Shown one piece after another: positions 52,340 through 60,986 of a stretch of 64,000 nt of DNA (position 1 is the first letter of the stretch; each line of letters starts with the position of its first letter). Source of the stretch: an uncultured Bacteroidales bacterium (GTDB taxonomy: Bacteria > Bacteroidota > Bacteroidia > Bacteroidales > Bacteroidaceae); the NCBI GenBank assembly GCA_902774335.1, contig CACYHW010000002.1, positions 1-64,000 on the forward strand, written 5' to 3'. The notes beneath the pieces are model-generated. The model searched no databases, was not told the origin of the DNA, and saw only the letters and a program-made list of their open reading frames with translations. Both the position numbers and the translations under genes were made by a program.

Positions 52340-53179
52340 TTCGATGCCGAGTATGGCATGTAAGGCGGGACGTATCCTTTGAACAGGATGGCCCAGCATG
52401 GGCTCGACTACCAGGATGCGCAGGAATGCGTAAGGGGCGGCCATCCTCTCAATCTGCTCAACGGGTGTGTTGGGGCCGAAATATGCCTTGACGAATGCCT
52501 CCCAGAATACTTTTGACAGCTCTTTGCCTATGTGGTACAGATCCTGCATCATCTCCTCGGGGATGATGAGCGTCTGAAGCATGATTACACCGATGTCAAA
52601 TAGCGGGCTGCCTGTGCAGAATTCACTCAGGTCAATGAAATACTGTTGTCCGCTTTCGGTAAAGATCACATTGCCGTGATGCAGGTCACCGTGAACGGCA
52701 GTGTTGGCATCGGGCAGGTCACGGATAAAGCGCTCTAATGCCGTTCTCTCCTGATCTGTAAGATAGGGGTTACGGCCGATGCCCAGTATGTATTGGTCCT
52801 TGGCATTTGGGAACAGTCCCGGCTTTGGTTCCAAGGCGTGCAGTTTCTTGCATGTCTGGGCGAACTCTGCCGCATATTGCTCAACTTTTTCGGGGTTCTC
52901 GCTTATGGCGCGTGCATATGATTTCTTGCCCTTGATGCACTGGAACTGGATTCCAATCCTTCCGTCGGCGGTCGATACCAGTTCGCCGGGTTCCGGACAG
53001 GGGAGCCCCATCTTGTATACCTTCCAGGCCCTGTCATACTCATCAAGCCCCATCTGCTTAAGGGACAGGGGATACAGTTTGAGCAGAATATCAGGATTGC
53101 TGTTCATGATATAGCTCTCGCCAAGCTTTCCTCCTCCGGAAAGCTTATAGTCCTTTAAATCAATCTGTTTTATAATCAT
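52337..53179 (-). CDS. Aminoglycoside phosphotransferase-fold protein (TIGR02172-like)
   Basis: A 280-residue cytosolic kinase-fold protein. The catalytic loop is AVHGDLHHGNVIF (about residues 167-179) and the metal-binding segment YFIDLSEFCTGSPLFDIG follows. The N-terminal lobe has GGGKLGESY as its glycine loop and a lysine in DILLKLYP. Length and motifs fit the TIGR02172 group found in gut anaerobes; the substrate is not known and antibiotic modification should not be assumed. It lies 6 bp downstream of the dicarboxylate transporter gene. The stop codon is within repeat A6. Confidence 0.85.
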   Translation of the reverse strand: MIIKQIDLKDYKLSGGGKLGESYIMNSNPDILLKLYPLSLKQMGLDEYDRAWKVYKMGLPCPEPGELVSTADGRIGIQFQCIKGKKSYARAISENPEKVEQYAAEFAQTCKKLHALEPKPGLFPNAKDQYILGIGRNPYLTDQERTALERFIRDLPDANTAVHGDLHHGNVIFTESGQQYFIDLSEFCTGSPLFDIGVIMLQTLIIPEEMMQDLYHIGKELSKVFWEAFVKAYFGPNTPVEQIERMAAPYAFLRILVVEPMLGHPVQRIRPALHAILGIE

Positions 53180-53185
53180 ATTTGC

Positions 53186-54568
53186 TTAGTAGATCAGTTT
53201 GGTAATCAGGGTGGCAACTATGGTACTCGTAATGACACTCACCAGACCGGGCATCATGAATGAGTGGTTTAGCAGGTATTTGCCTATCCTTGTCGTTCCG
53301 GAACGGTCAAATGTCACCGTTGCGATATCGGAGGGGTAGTTGGGAATAAAGAAATATCCGTAAACCGACGGCAGTACGCCCAAGAGTACCGGACCGGGAA
53401 TGCCTAAGGAGTAGGCCAGCGGCAGCATTGCCACAACTACCGCTCCCTGGCTGTTGACCAGCACGGATACTGTGAAGAATGCCAGCGAGATTGCCCAGGG
53501 ATACTTGTTTACTATACCTTTCAGGCCGTCCTGCATCTGGGGCAGATAGTTACCGAAATAGGTATCGGCCAGCCATGCGATTCCATAAATGGCCACCACA
53601 GCAACCATGCCTGACTGCCATACTGCGCCGGCTATGGCTCTTCGGGGTTTGGCCTTGGCAATTATGATCATGAAAGCGGCGGCTGTAATCATCACAATTT
53701 GAATGATGATGTTCATGCCTATGGGCTTGGTTATCTCGGTTCCATCGGCCGCAAACTTGCCGGTGCCTACCTCCGGGCGGATATCGCAGCCTATAATCTG
53801 GAAGAACGAGTAGAGCGTGATGACGAGCAGTGCTCCCAGGAATATGTAAACGGACATCTTGGCGTTCTTGTCTACCTCCTGGTCAAGCAGGGACTGGGTC
53901 TCGCCGTACATGTACTTGTACATCTTGGGGTTGGCTTTGCGCTCCTGGAATACGGGGTCCTTGTCCAGGTCCTTGCCGCGCTTGTAGGAGCAGAGAGCGG
54001 CGGCCATAAGTCCGCAAAGGCAGGCGGGGATGGTCACTGCAATAACCTGCAGGTTGTTTATGTCAAATCCGTTGTCGTTGCTTATGATTACGAACGATGC
54101 CACAGCAGCCGCAATGGGAGAGCAGGTGATACCTACCTGTGATGCCACCGATGCCACTGCGCACGGACGCTCCGGACGTATGCCTTTTTTCAAGGCTATG
54201 TCGCAGATTATAGGCATAAGGGTATAGACCACGTGGCCTGTACCAACCAGCACTGTCAGGAAGAATGTGCAGAGCGGTGCCAGGAATGTGATATGCTCGG
54301 GATGCTTACGGAGCAGCCTCTCGGCAATCTGTATGAGCCAGTCCATGCCTCCGGCGGCCTGCATTATTCCTGCGCAGGTTACGGCGGCTATAATGATGTA
54401 AATGACGTCGGTAGGGGGATTGCCCGGTTTCATTCCGAAACCCAATACCAGAATGGCCAAACCTATTCCCGATATGGCGCCCAAAGCAAGGCTTCCATAG
54501 CGTGAACCAACATAAAGAGCTGCCAACACAATGAGCAGCTGCAGAATCATGACAAAGCTCATAAGCAT
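53186..54568 (-). CDS. Anaerobic C4-dicarboxylate transporter (Dcu family)
   Basis: A 460-residue inner-membrane protein with 10-12 hydrophobic segments. It exchanges succinate, fumarate, malate or aspartate, fitting a succinate-producing anaerobe. Family marks: GTGHVVYTLMPIICDIALKK, RPERPCAVASVASQVGITCS, NSQGAVVVAMLPLAY and PNYPSDIATVTFDRSGTTRIG. Length is near that of DcuB. ATG 54568 (MLMSFVM) is used; ATG 54562 is equally possible. The kinase-fold gene follows 6 bp later. Confidence 0.93.
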   Translation of the reverse strand: MLMSFVMILQLLIVLAALYVGSRYGSLALGAISGIGLAILVLGFGMKPGNPPTDVIYIIIAAVTCAGIMQAAGGMDWLIQIAERLLRKHPEHITFLAPLCTFFLTVLVGTGHVVYTLMPIICDIALKKGIRPERPCAVASVASQVGITCSPIAAAVASFVIISNDNGFDINNLQVIAVTIPACLCGLMAAALCSYKRGKDLDKDPVFQERKANPKMYKYMYGETQSLLDQEVDKNAKMSVYIFLGALLVITLYSFFQIIGCDIRPEVGTGKFAADGTEITKPIGMNIIIQIVMITAAAFMIIIAKAKPRRAIAGAVWQSGMVAVVAIYGIAWLADTYFGNYLPQMQDGLKGIVNKYPWAISLAFFTVSVLVNSQGAVVVAMLPLAYSLGIPGPVLLGVLPSVYGYFFIPNYPSDIATVTFDRSGTTRIGKYLLNHSFMMPGLVSVITSTIVATLITKLIY

Positions 54569-54622
54569 ACATTGTTAAGTCCTTATGGCAAATGTACGAA
54601 AAATAATGATATGTGCTACGTG

Positions 54623-55516
54623 TCAGCCCACAGTGCCGAAGTCAGTCGTCTCCAATGTCTTGTCCAACAGTTTGCTCCATTCCTGAGGCTTGAGTCCCCA
54701 GGCGGGTGCAATAAGCATTGATGAAGGTGTCTCTGATACAAAACGGTCATAATAGAGGTCTTTACGCGCAGTCCGGATAAACCTGGCTACGGTCTCTGCG
54801 TACTCCTGTGCAGTAAAGAGCCTGATTTGAGATGGATTTTCCTGATACATCTGTGCCAGCCTGGTACCCTTTACAACCTGCAGTTGGTGCAGCTTTAAGG
54901 TCTTTATGGGCAGGGCCGATATGCGCCCGGCATGTACCATATAATCCTGCTCCGTCTCACCCGGGAGCCCCAGAATCAGGTGGGCTCCTGTATCTATGCC
55001 GCGCTCATTGAGGTCGTTGAGGCACTCCACAGCACACTGGTATGTGTGATGACGGTTTATCAGCTCAAGGGTGAGGTCAATGGTTGATTCTATTCCTATT
55101 TCCAGAAGCAGGTGAGGGTGCCCCTGAGGAGCCTTGCGGCCAAAACGCTCTTCAAACCAATCGGCCAGATCGGGTTTGATGCAGTCGGGACGGGTTGCAA
55201 TGACCAGACCCTTAACTCCAGGATACTGCAGCGCCTCCTCATACATTTTTATGAGTTTGTCAGTGGGGCCGAATGTGTTGGTATAGGACTGGAAGTATGC
55301 CAGATAACCGTAGCACTCTCCCTTGCGGCGGTTGAACTGAATACCTTTTTCGAGTTGAGCCGTAATGCTGCCCGAATGATCCAGGGCGGCATAGCCCGGA
55401 TTGAACGCAAGGTTGTTGCAGTATATGCATCGGCCCCGGTTGGGACATCCCAGATCCGCGTTTACCGCAATCTTGATGACCCTGCCGGGAAACACCCCCG
55501 CAAGATATTCATTCAT
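54623..55516 (-). CDS. Radical SAM protein, TIGR01212 (YhcC) family
   Basis: A 297-residue radical SAM enzyme. The cluster-binding cysteines are in NADLGCPNRGRCIYCNN (about residues 20-36), a slightly shortened version of the TIGR01212 motif. Other marks: YLAYFQSYTNTFGP, LVIATRPDCI, LLLEIGIESTIDLTL and HLILGLPGETEQDY. The exact reaction is unknown. I choose ATG 55516 because a -7 box (TATCTTTG, 55533-55540) would start transcription just upstream; ATG 55528 and a GTG at 55564 are in frame but fall at or before the promoter. Confidence 0.9.
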   Translation of the reverse strand: MNEYLAGVFPGRVIKIAVNADLGCPNRGRCIYCNNLAFNPGYAALDHSGSITAQLEKGIQFNRRKGECYGYLAYFQSYTNTFGPTDKLIKMYEEALQYPGVKGLVIATRPDCIKPDLADWFEERFGRKAPQGHPHLLLEIGIESTIDLTLELINRHHTYQCAVECLNDLNERGIDTGAHLILGLPGETEQDYMVHAGRISALPIKTLKLHQLQVVKGTRLAQMYQENPSQIRLFTAQEYAETVARFIRTARKDLYYDRFVSETPSSMLIAPAWGLKPQEWSKLLDKTLETTDFGTVG

Positions 55517-55532
55517 TGTCCTGTACATACAA

Positions 55533-55540
55533 CAAAGATA
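55533..55540 (-). promoter_or_regulatory. Promoter -7 element (TATCTTTG) of the radical SAM gene
   Basis: TATCTTTG on the minus strand, 16 nt before ATG 55516. Confidence 0.5.
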
Positions 55541-55568
55541 GAAAATAGTACAATTGGGGTTCACTTCA

Positions 55569-55592
55569 CAATTGTATCATTTTGTATATTTG
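55569..55592 (+). promoter_or_regulatory. Shared 16-bp element plus -7 box (TATATTTG) of the GH54 gene
   Basis: CAATTGTATCATTTTG (55569-55584) is identical to the element upstream of the GH2 gene at 613-628, and TATATTTG (55585-55592) directly follows. TACAATTG at about 55549-55556 and CAATTGTA at 55569-55576 also form an 8-bp inverted repeat. Confidence 0.5.
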
Positions 55593-55610
55593 CCTAAAAA
55601 ACTAACCAAT

Positions 55611-58037
55611 ATGAGACTTTGTTTTTTTCAAATTGCTGCCATCTTAGTTTTGGTAAGTTGTAGTGACGATATCAAGGGCCCATGTGATATCTATCAGAAA
55701 TATGGTACGGAGTGCGTGGCTGCTCACAGCACCACCCGTAAACTCTATTCAAAGTATGACGGACCGCTGTATCAGGTGGTTCGTGACTCCGATGGTAAGA
55801 CACTTGATATAGGAACGGTTGACGGCGGTTATGCCGATGCTGCCGCACAGGATGCTTTCCTGGAGGGAACCATAGGTTACATAAGTATCATATATGACCA
55901 GACAGGTCACGGCAATGACCTGATTCAGGCTTCTCCGGGTACGTTCAACGGTCCGGCAAAGGGCGAATTCAACACCTTGCCCATTGCAGACATGGCACCG
56001 GTAGTCCTGAACGGCCATAAGGTTTACGGAGCATATTTCATGCCCGGCATGGGCCTGAGGAACAATAACGCTTCGTATCTGGCCATCAATGATGAGCCGG
56101 AGGGCATCTATTACGTGGTCGACGGAACGCATTTTGACAGCGGCTGCTGCTTTGACTACGGCAACTCATCGACCAACGGCCGTGCAGTAGGCCGTGGCAC
56201 TATGGAGACCACATACTTTGGAACATCGACCAACTGGGGTAGCGGAAACGGTGACGGTCCCTGGATTATGGCCGATATGGAATCGGGCCTTTTCTCCGGT
56301 TACAATGCCAAGAAGAATGATGTTCCTTCCATAACTGACTGGCGTTTTGTGGCTGCTTACGTTAACGGCGGAGGCGGCAACAAGTGGGATCTGCGCGGAG
56401 GCGATGCCACCAGGACCGATGTGGTTACATTCTATGAAGGCGAGCGTCCGTCATCACCCAGCCAGACTGATGTCTATTTCCCAATGAGCAAGAAGGGTGG
56501 TCTGCTGCTGGCCAACGGCGGTGACAACGGTAACGGATCGGCCGGAACGTTCTATGAGGGCGCAATGACTGTGGGCTATCCGTCATTGGAGGCAGTCCAG
56601 GCCGTTCAGGCTAATATCGCATCGGTAAAATACTCGGAACCTGCACTCAAGGCTTCACGACTGCATACATTCCGCAATAGTACACCTCAGATCCTGACAG
56701 TTACTTTCCACAACACTACCGGTGCTCCCATTCATCGTGTGGATTTTGAAATAAAAGTGGACGACGGGTGGATTGCGGATTGCATATATACCGATGATAA
56801 AGAGTATACCGATTTCAGTAATACGGTAGTGAGATTCAGGATTTTCGGTCCGTACAGAGACTCTTCCGGTTTTGCCAAGGTTATAGCCAGATGGGATAAT
56901 GGCGGTTATGAATGTTTGCCGATAAGAATCCGCAGTGCTGCTGAGGTTAGTATAAACGAGATAAGTCTGGGCAGCGAGCAGTTCATTGAACTTTACAACT
57001 CAACATCTGCACCGGTTGACCTGTCTGGCTGGGAGCTTGAGATTACCCGTAGCGGATGGGCGCCTGTCCGTGCCGCAAAACTGCCGGCCGGTACCGTAAT
57101 CAAGCCAAAGGATTTCCTGGTGATGCGCCCTGACGCTGCAGCCCTTGAGTTTGACGAATTTCCGCTTACCAAGATATTCATCCCTGTATCAACGGCTCCC
57201 AAGAGCGTTTTCAAGGCCGGCAGTAAGAACCTTCCCGTAACATCGGTCGAAGGATTGCAGGCAGGTCAGAAGATTGGTATTGATTTGGGAGGCAAGTATG
57301 AGGAGGTGACATTGACCAAAGTTGGAACTCCCGGTACCCAGACCGTTCTGGTGGGCCCGGCCAAGGCCGGTGACAAGACTTTGAACCTTGAGGTTACTGC
57401 AAACCTGACCGAAGGTATGGAGATAACCATAGGTACCGGTCAGAGAAAGGAGGTGCGCAAGGTCACCAGGGTGGTCAAGGTTTCACAAGCTCCGGCACCA
57501 AGGCGTGGTTTCGGCCAGCAGGCACAGCCTCATGAGCCCGGTGTCGTGGAGATTGACAAGCCTCTTACAATTGACCAGATTGCAGGTGTCGATGTGTGGG
57601 CATTCGGTACGGGAATCGAGTTTACCCCCGCACTCAAGTATGATCATATGAGCGGTGATGCCATATCGGCTCCGGCTGCTCCGTTGGCTCAGAACGGCAG
57701 TTACAGCTATACATATTCGACAAAGGCAGGTGCCATTGCACTCTATCACGGCGACGTGCTGGTGGATGCGGTCATTTACGGCTCCAAGCAGAGCAATTCA
57801 AGCGCCAACGGCACTATCTGCAGGCCTGACCTGGCGGTTCTGGAGGGTGAACAGACCCAGGGTGGCTGTCTGGCTGAGGTTCCGCAGGTGCGTATGCCCA
57901 GAGGTATGAATCAGGGTGCGGCATCGGCCCCGGAATATTCTCTTGTGAGGATTCCGGACGGCAATGACAATGATGCCCTGTGTGAAATAGCTTATACTCA
58001 GCTTCCCACTCCCGGAACTTCGAACGTATATAAATAA
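55611..58037 (+). CDS. GH54-type alpha-L-arabinofuranosidase lipoprotein with lamin-tail domain
   Basis: An 808-residue lipoprotein (lipobox LVSC near residue 17) that would remove arabinose from arabinan or arabinoxylan. The catalytic domain of the GH54 (AbfB) family covers about residues 25-350: CDIYQKYGTECVAAHSTTRK, LYQVVRDSDGKTLDIG, GGYADAAAQDAFLEGTIGYI, IYDQTGHGNDL, and GDNGNGSAGTFYEGAMTVGY with active-site residues. Then come a beta-sandwich of about 90 residues, a lamin-tail-like domain (VSINEISLGSEQFIELYNST, DLSGWELEI) and a C-terminal part with KAGDKTLNLEV. The arabinose-binding domain of fungal AbfB is absent. The frame reaches back to 55554; ATG 55611 is set by the signal peptide. 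Confidence 0.87.
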   Translation: MRLCFFQIAAILVLVSCSDDIKGPCDIYQKYGTECVAAHSTTRKLYSKYDGPLYQVVRDSDGKTLDIGTVDGGYADAAAQDAFLEGTIGYISIIYDQTGHGNDLIQASPGTFNGPAKGEFNTLPIADMAPVVLNGHKVYGAYFMPGMGLRNNNASYLAINDEPEGIYYVVDGTHFDSGCCFDYGNSSTNGRAVGRGTMETTYFGTSTNWGSGNGDGPWIMADMESGLFSGYNAKKNDVPSITDWRFVAAYVNGGGGNKWDLRGGDATRTDVVTFYEGERPSSPSQTDVYFPMSKKGGLLLANGGDNGNGSAGTFYEGAMTVGYPSLEAVQAVQANIASVKYSEPALKASRLHTFRNSTPQILTVTFHNTTGAPIHRVDFEIKVDDGWIADCIYTDDKEYTDFSNTVVRFRIFGPYRDSSGFAKVIARWDNGGYECLPIRIRSAAEVSINEISLGSEQFIELYNSTSAPVDLSGWELEITRSGWAPVRAAKLPAGTVIKPKDFLVMRPDAAALEFDEFPLTKIFIPVSTAPKSVFKAGSKNLPVTSVEGLQAGQKIGIDLGGKYEEVTLTKVGTPGTQTVLVGPAKAGDKTLNLEVTANLTEGMEITIGTGQRKEVRKVTRVVKVSQAPAPRRGFGQQAQPHEPGVVEIDKPLTIDQIAGVDVWAFGTGIEFTPALKYDHMSGDAISAPAAPLAQNGSYSYTYSTKAGAIALYHGDVLVDAVIYGSKQSNSSANGTICRPDLAVLEGEQTQGGCLAEVPQVRMPRGMNQGAASAPEYSLVRIPDGNDNDALCEIAYTQLPTPGTSNVYK

Positions 58038-58068
58038 AGAAAGGGGCGCCAGGCCCCTTTCTTATTTT
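58036..58068. terminator. Bidirectional terminator between GH54 and prolyl oligopeptidase genes
   Basis: GAAAGGGGC (58039-58047) pairs with GCCCCTTTC (58053-58061), loop GCCAG. T-rich DNA follows on the plus strand (TTATTTT) and on the minus strand (TTTATTTAT), so it can serve both convergent genes. Confidence 0.8.
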
Positions 58069-60176
58069 AGTCTCATTCCGGTGTATTCCATTATGAAGGC
58101 GTAGATATCGGCCTGCTCCTCGAGTACTTTGTCCAGGGGCTTGCCGCCGCCGTGACCGGCTTTGGTGTCGATGCGTATGAGCTGCGGCTTGGGGCCTGCG
58201 TTGCACTCCTGCAGTGTGGCTGCAAACTTGAAGGAGTGGGCAGGAACCACGCGGTCATCGTGATCGGCCGTGGTTACCAGTGTGGCGGGATAGACGGTAC
58301 CGGGCTTGAGGTTGTGGAGCGGGGAGTAGCTGTAGAGGTATCGGAACATCTCCTCGGAATCCTGTGATGTGCCGTAGTCTGGTGCCCAGTTCCAGCCGAT
58401 GGTGAACTTGTGATAGCGCAGCATGTCCATTACGCCCACCTGGGGGATGGCTACTGCAAAGAGATCGGGACGCTGGGTCATGCATGCTCCGACCAGCAGA
58501 CCTCCGTTGGAGCCGCCTACGATAGCCAGTTTGCTGGGGGAGGTGAAGCCCTTCTCAATAAGCCATTCGGCAGCCGATATAAAGTCGTCGAAGACGTTCT
58601 GTTTCTGCATCTTGGTGCCGGCCATGTGCCATGCCTCGCCGTACTCGCCGCCGCCTCTAAGGTTTACCTGGGCATAGATGCCGCCGGCCTCGAGGAAGGG
58701 TATGCGTGACGATGAGAACGACGGTGAGAGCGATATGTTGAATCCGCCGTAACCATACAGGTATACGGGGTTGCTGCCGTCAAGCTTGATGCCCTTCCTG
58801 TATGTGAGGAACATGGGTATCTTTGTGCCGTCCTTGGAATTGAAGAATACCTGGACTGTCTCATAGTCCGAGAGGTCAAAAGGAGTCTTGGGCTGCTTGT
58901 AGACGGTGCTCTGTCCGGTCTCGATATTCCAGAAATAGATGGTTCCGGGTGTGGTAAAGCTGGAGTAGGAGTAGTAGCACCAGGGCTCGTTGATCTTTGT
59001 GGCAAAGCTTGCGCTGCCTACGCCCGGCAGGTGCAGCTCCTCGACCATACGGCCGTCATTGCGGTCATACAGGTATGCGTGCGTTGCGGCATCCTGGGAG
59101 TAGAGGGCTATGATGAAATCCTGTGCTATAAAGGTGACCTCGTCCAGAACACTTGTACCCTCGGGGATAACATCCTTCCAGACGGTAGGATTGTTGATGT
59201 CGGCTACCACAAGCTTGTTCAGGGGTGCGTCGACATTGGTGTAGAGGTATATCTTGTCGCCATCGGTCTCCATCAGATAGCACATGTTCTTCATGTCCTT
59301 GGTCATCTGCACGAACTTGCGCTTGGCAGGATCGGTGCGGAGGTCCATCACGTAGAGGTTGTTGCCTATATCCGATCCGTCCTCATAGAGGAAGAGCATG
59401 GTCTCCTGCTCGTTGACGGTGGCCTGATAGAAACGCAGGGGCTCGTCCGGGTTCTGGTAGAAGAGTACATCCTCATCCTGGGAGGTGCCTATCTTGTGAT
59501 AGTAAATCTTATGGTTCTCATTCTTTCCGCTGTAGGCGTGCTCGTCGGTGGGACGGTCATATGCACTGTAGTAGAATCCGTCCTTATACCAGGCGGCATC
59601 GGTGAACTTGGCCCATTCTATGTGGTCCTTGAGCAGCTTGCCGCTTTTGACATCCATCACGAATATCTCTTCCCAGTCACTGCCGCTGCGGGATATGGTG
59701 TAGGCCATGTACTTGCAGTCGTTCGAGAAATAGCAGCCCTTGAGTGCTACGGTGCCGTCTTGGCTCAGGGTGTTGGGGTCCAGGAAAACACGCGGCTCGG
59801 AATCCGGAGTATCCATCTCGTATAGAACGCTCTGGTTCTGGAGGCCGTCATTGCGGTAAAAGTACCATTTGCCGTTATTCTTGTGGCTGGGTACACCAAC
59901 CTTCTCATAGTTTACAACATCCTTCAGACGTGCCAGCAGCTTTTTTCTGGTAGGCAGTCTTTTCAGATAGTAGTCGGTCACGTGATTCTGGGTCTCGACC
60001 CACTGAGCTGTCTCTTGGGAGGCGTCATCCTCAAGCCAGCGGTAGGGATCGGCCACCTTGGTGCCGAAATAATCATCAACAGTGTTGTCTTTACGCGTAA
60101 CAGGAGTCTTGGGTGCACATGCATCAATCATAACGGATGCCATAATTGCCACTAAAGGAATATAAGTTTTCTTCAT
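58062..60176 (-). CDS. Prolyl oligopeptidase family serine peptidase (S9A)
   Basis: A 704-residue enzyme that cleaves after proline in short peptides. It is exported: the N-terminus has a signal peptide with IDAC at about residue 27, a possible lipobox. A beta-propeller spans about residues 70-420 and the hydrolase domain follows. The catalytic serine is in AIVGGSNGGLLVGA, the aspartate in TADHDDRVVP and the histidine in KAGHGGGKP. N-terminal family mark: DDYFGTKVADPYRWLEDD. ATG 60176 is chosen by the signal peptide; a TTG at 60194 is in frame. Confidence 0.93.
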   Translation of the reverse strand: MKKTYIPLVAIMASVMIDACAPKTPVTRKDNTVDDYFGTKVADPYRWLEDDASQETAQWVETQNHVTDYYLKRLPTRKKLLARLKDVVNYEKVGVPSHKNNGKWYFYRNDGLQNQSVLYEMDTPDSEPRVFLDPNTLSQDGTVALKGCYFSNDCKYMAYTISRSGSDWEEIFVMDVKSGKLLKDHIEWAKFTDAAWYKDGFYYSAYDRPTDEHAYSGKNENHKIYYHKIGTSQDEDVLFYQNPDEPLRFYQATVNEQETMLFLYEDGSDIGNNLYVMDLRTDPAKRKFVQMTKDMKNMCYLMETDGDKIYLYTNVDAPLNKLVVADINNPTVWKDVIPEGTSVLDEVTFIAQDFIIALYSQDAATHAYLYDRNDGRMVEELHLPGVGSASFATKINEPWCYYSYSSFTTPGTIYFWNIETGQSTVYKQPKTPFDLSDYETVQVFFNSKDGTKIPMFLTYRKGIKLDGSNPVYLYGYGGFNISLSPSFSSSRIPFLEAGGIYAQVNLRGGGEYGEAWHMAGTKMQKQNVFDDFISAAEWLIEKGFTSPSKLAIVGGSNGGLLVGACMTQRPDLFAVAIPQVGVMDMLRYHKFTIGWNWAPDYGTSQDSEEMFRYLYSYSPLHNLKPGTVYPATLVTTADHDDRVVPAHSFKFAATLQECNAGPKPQLIRIDTKAGHGGGKPLDKVLEEQADIYAFIMEYTGMRLK

Positions 60177-60326
60177 AGTGGTAAAGGTATACAAAATACA
60201 TGTTATGATGTTCCGGCTTTGTATTTTTTTACGCTTTGTTTTCAGATGCGTCTGCGGAAAGCGAGTATAAGGGGGTATATTTCAAGTCGGCCCGCAAGCA
60301 TGAGCACTATATAAAGATAAGGTGTT

Positions 60327-60334
60327 TATATTTG
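60327..60334 (+). promoter_or_regulatory. Promoter -7 element (TATATTTG) of the prolyl-tRNA editing gene
   Basis: TATATTTG fits TAnnTTTG and lies 21 nt before ATG 60356. Confidence 0.55.
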
Positions 60335-60355
60335 CATCGTAATAAACAATTAAGT

Positions 60356-60943
60356 ATGACCAAGACCGAATTTGTACTTGAGTGGCTGGATAATCACGGG
60401 ATAGAATACCAGGTGCATTACCATCCGCCGTTGCCTACCATTGAGGAGGCTCTGGCTTATTGGAAGACCATCGACTCAGTACACTGCAAGAACCTTTTTT
60501 TCAGGAATCATAAGGGAAACCGACACTATATGGCCAGCTTTGAGTGCCATAAGAATCTGGATATCCATGGCCTGGAGCATATTGTAAAGCAGGGTAAGCT
60601 TAGCTTTGCCAGCCCTGAGCGCATGGACCGGTGCATAGGCGTTACTCCCGGCTCGGTGTGCGCCTTCGGCCTTATCCACGATATGGATCTTGCGGAACAT
60701 CCGGCAGTTCTCAAAGCCGACGGCACCCGCGACTTCGGTCATGTTAAGGAGGGTGTCAATCCCAAGGAATTGTTTGACAACGGCCACCGCGTCAAGTATT
60801 TCCTGGACGCAGACCTCAAGATTGCTCCCAAGGTGTCGTTCCATCCTTGCGAGAATACTGCCAGCGTGGTTATTTCGCACGACGGCTTTATGCGCTTCCT
60901 GGAAATTTGGGGCGGTGAAGTTGAGTGGATTGAGGTGGAGTGA
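60356..60943 (+). CDS. Prolyl-tRNA editing protein (ProX/YbaK family)
   Basis: A 195-residue free-standing editing domain that hydrolyses wrongly charged alanyl- or cysteinyl-tRNA-Pro. The YbaK-type fold spans most of the protein: HCKNLFFRNHKGNRHYMASF with the conserved lysine, GKLSFASPERMDRCIGVTPG and GSVCAFGLIHD. The Asn/His-containing C-terminus (SFHPCENTASVVISHDGFMR) is typical of the ProX subgroup. Cytosolic. Single gene with its own promoter. The window also carries tRNA-Pro, but the two are not linked. Confidence 0.9.
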   Translation: MTKTEFVLEWLDNHGIEYQVHYHPPLPTIEEALAYWKTIDSVHCKNLFFRNHKGNRHYMASFECHKNLDIHGLEHIVKQGKLSFASPERMDRCIGVTPGSVCAFGLIHDMDLAEHPAVLKADGTRDFGHVKEGVNPKELFDNGHRVKYFLDADLKIAPKVSFHPCENTASVVISHDGFMRFLEIWGGEVEWIEVE

Positions 60944-60955
60944 AAATGTGACAGA

Positions 60956-60986
60956 GGTGACAAAGGGGACGGTTCCGTTTGTCACC
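60956..60986. repeat. Short GGTGACAAAGGGGACGG-type repeat (copy B4)
   Basis: GGTGACAAA (60956-60964) and TTTGTCACC (60978-60986) are inverted around GGGGACGGTTCCG. The TCA at 60982-60984 is the stop codon of the DUF3298 gene on the minus strand. Confidence 0.88.

Noticed and set aside
52337..53179. Aminoglycoside resistance gene
   Set aside because: The fold is shared by many kinases; sequence fits the TIGR02172-like group, with no sign of a resistance context.
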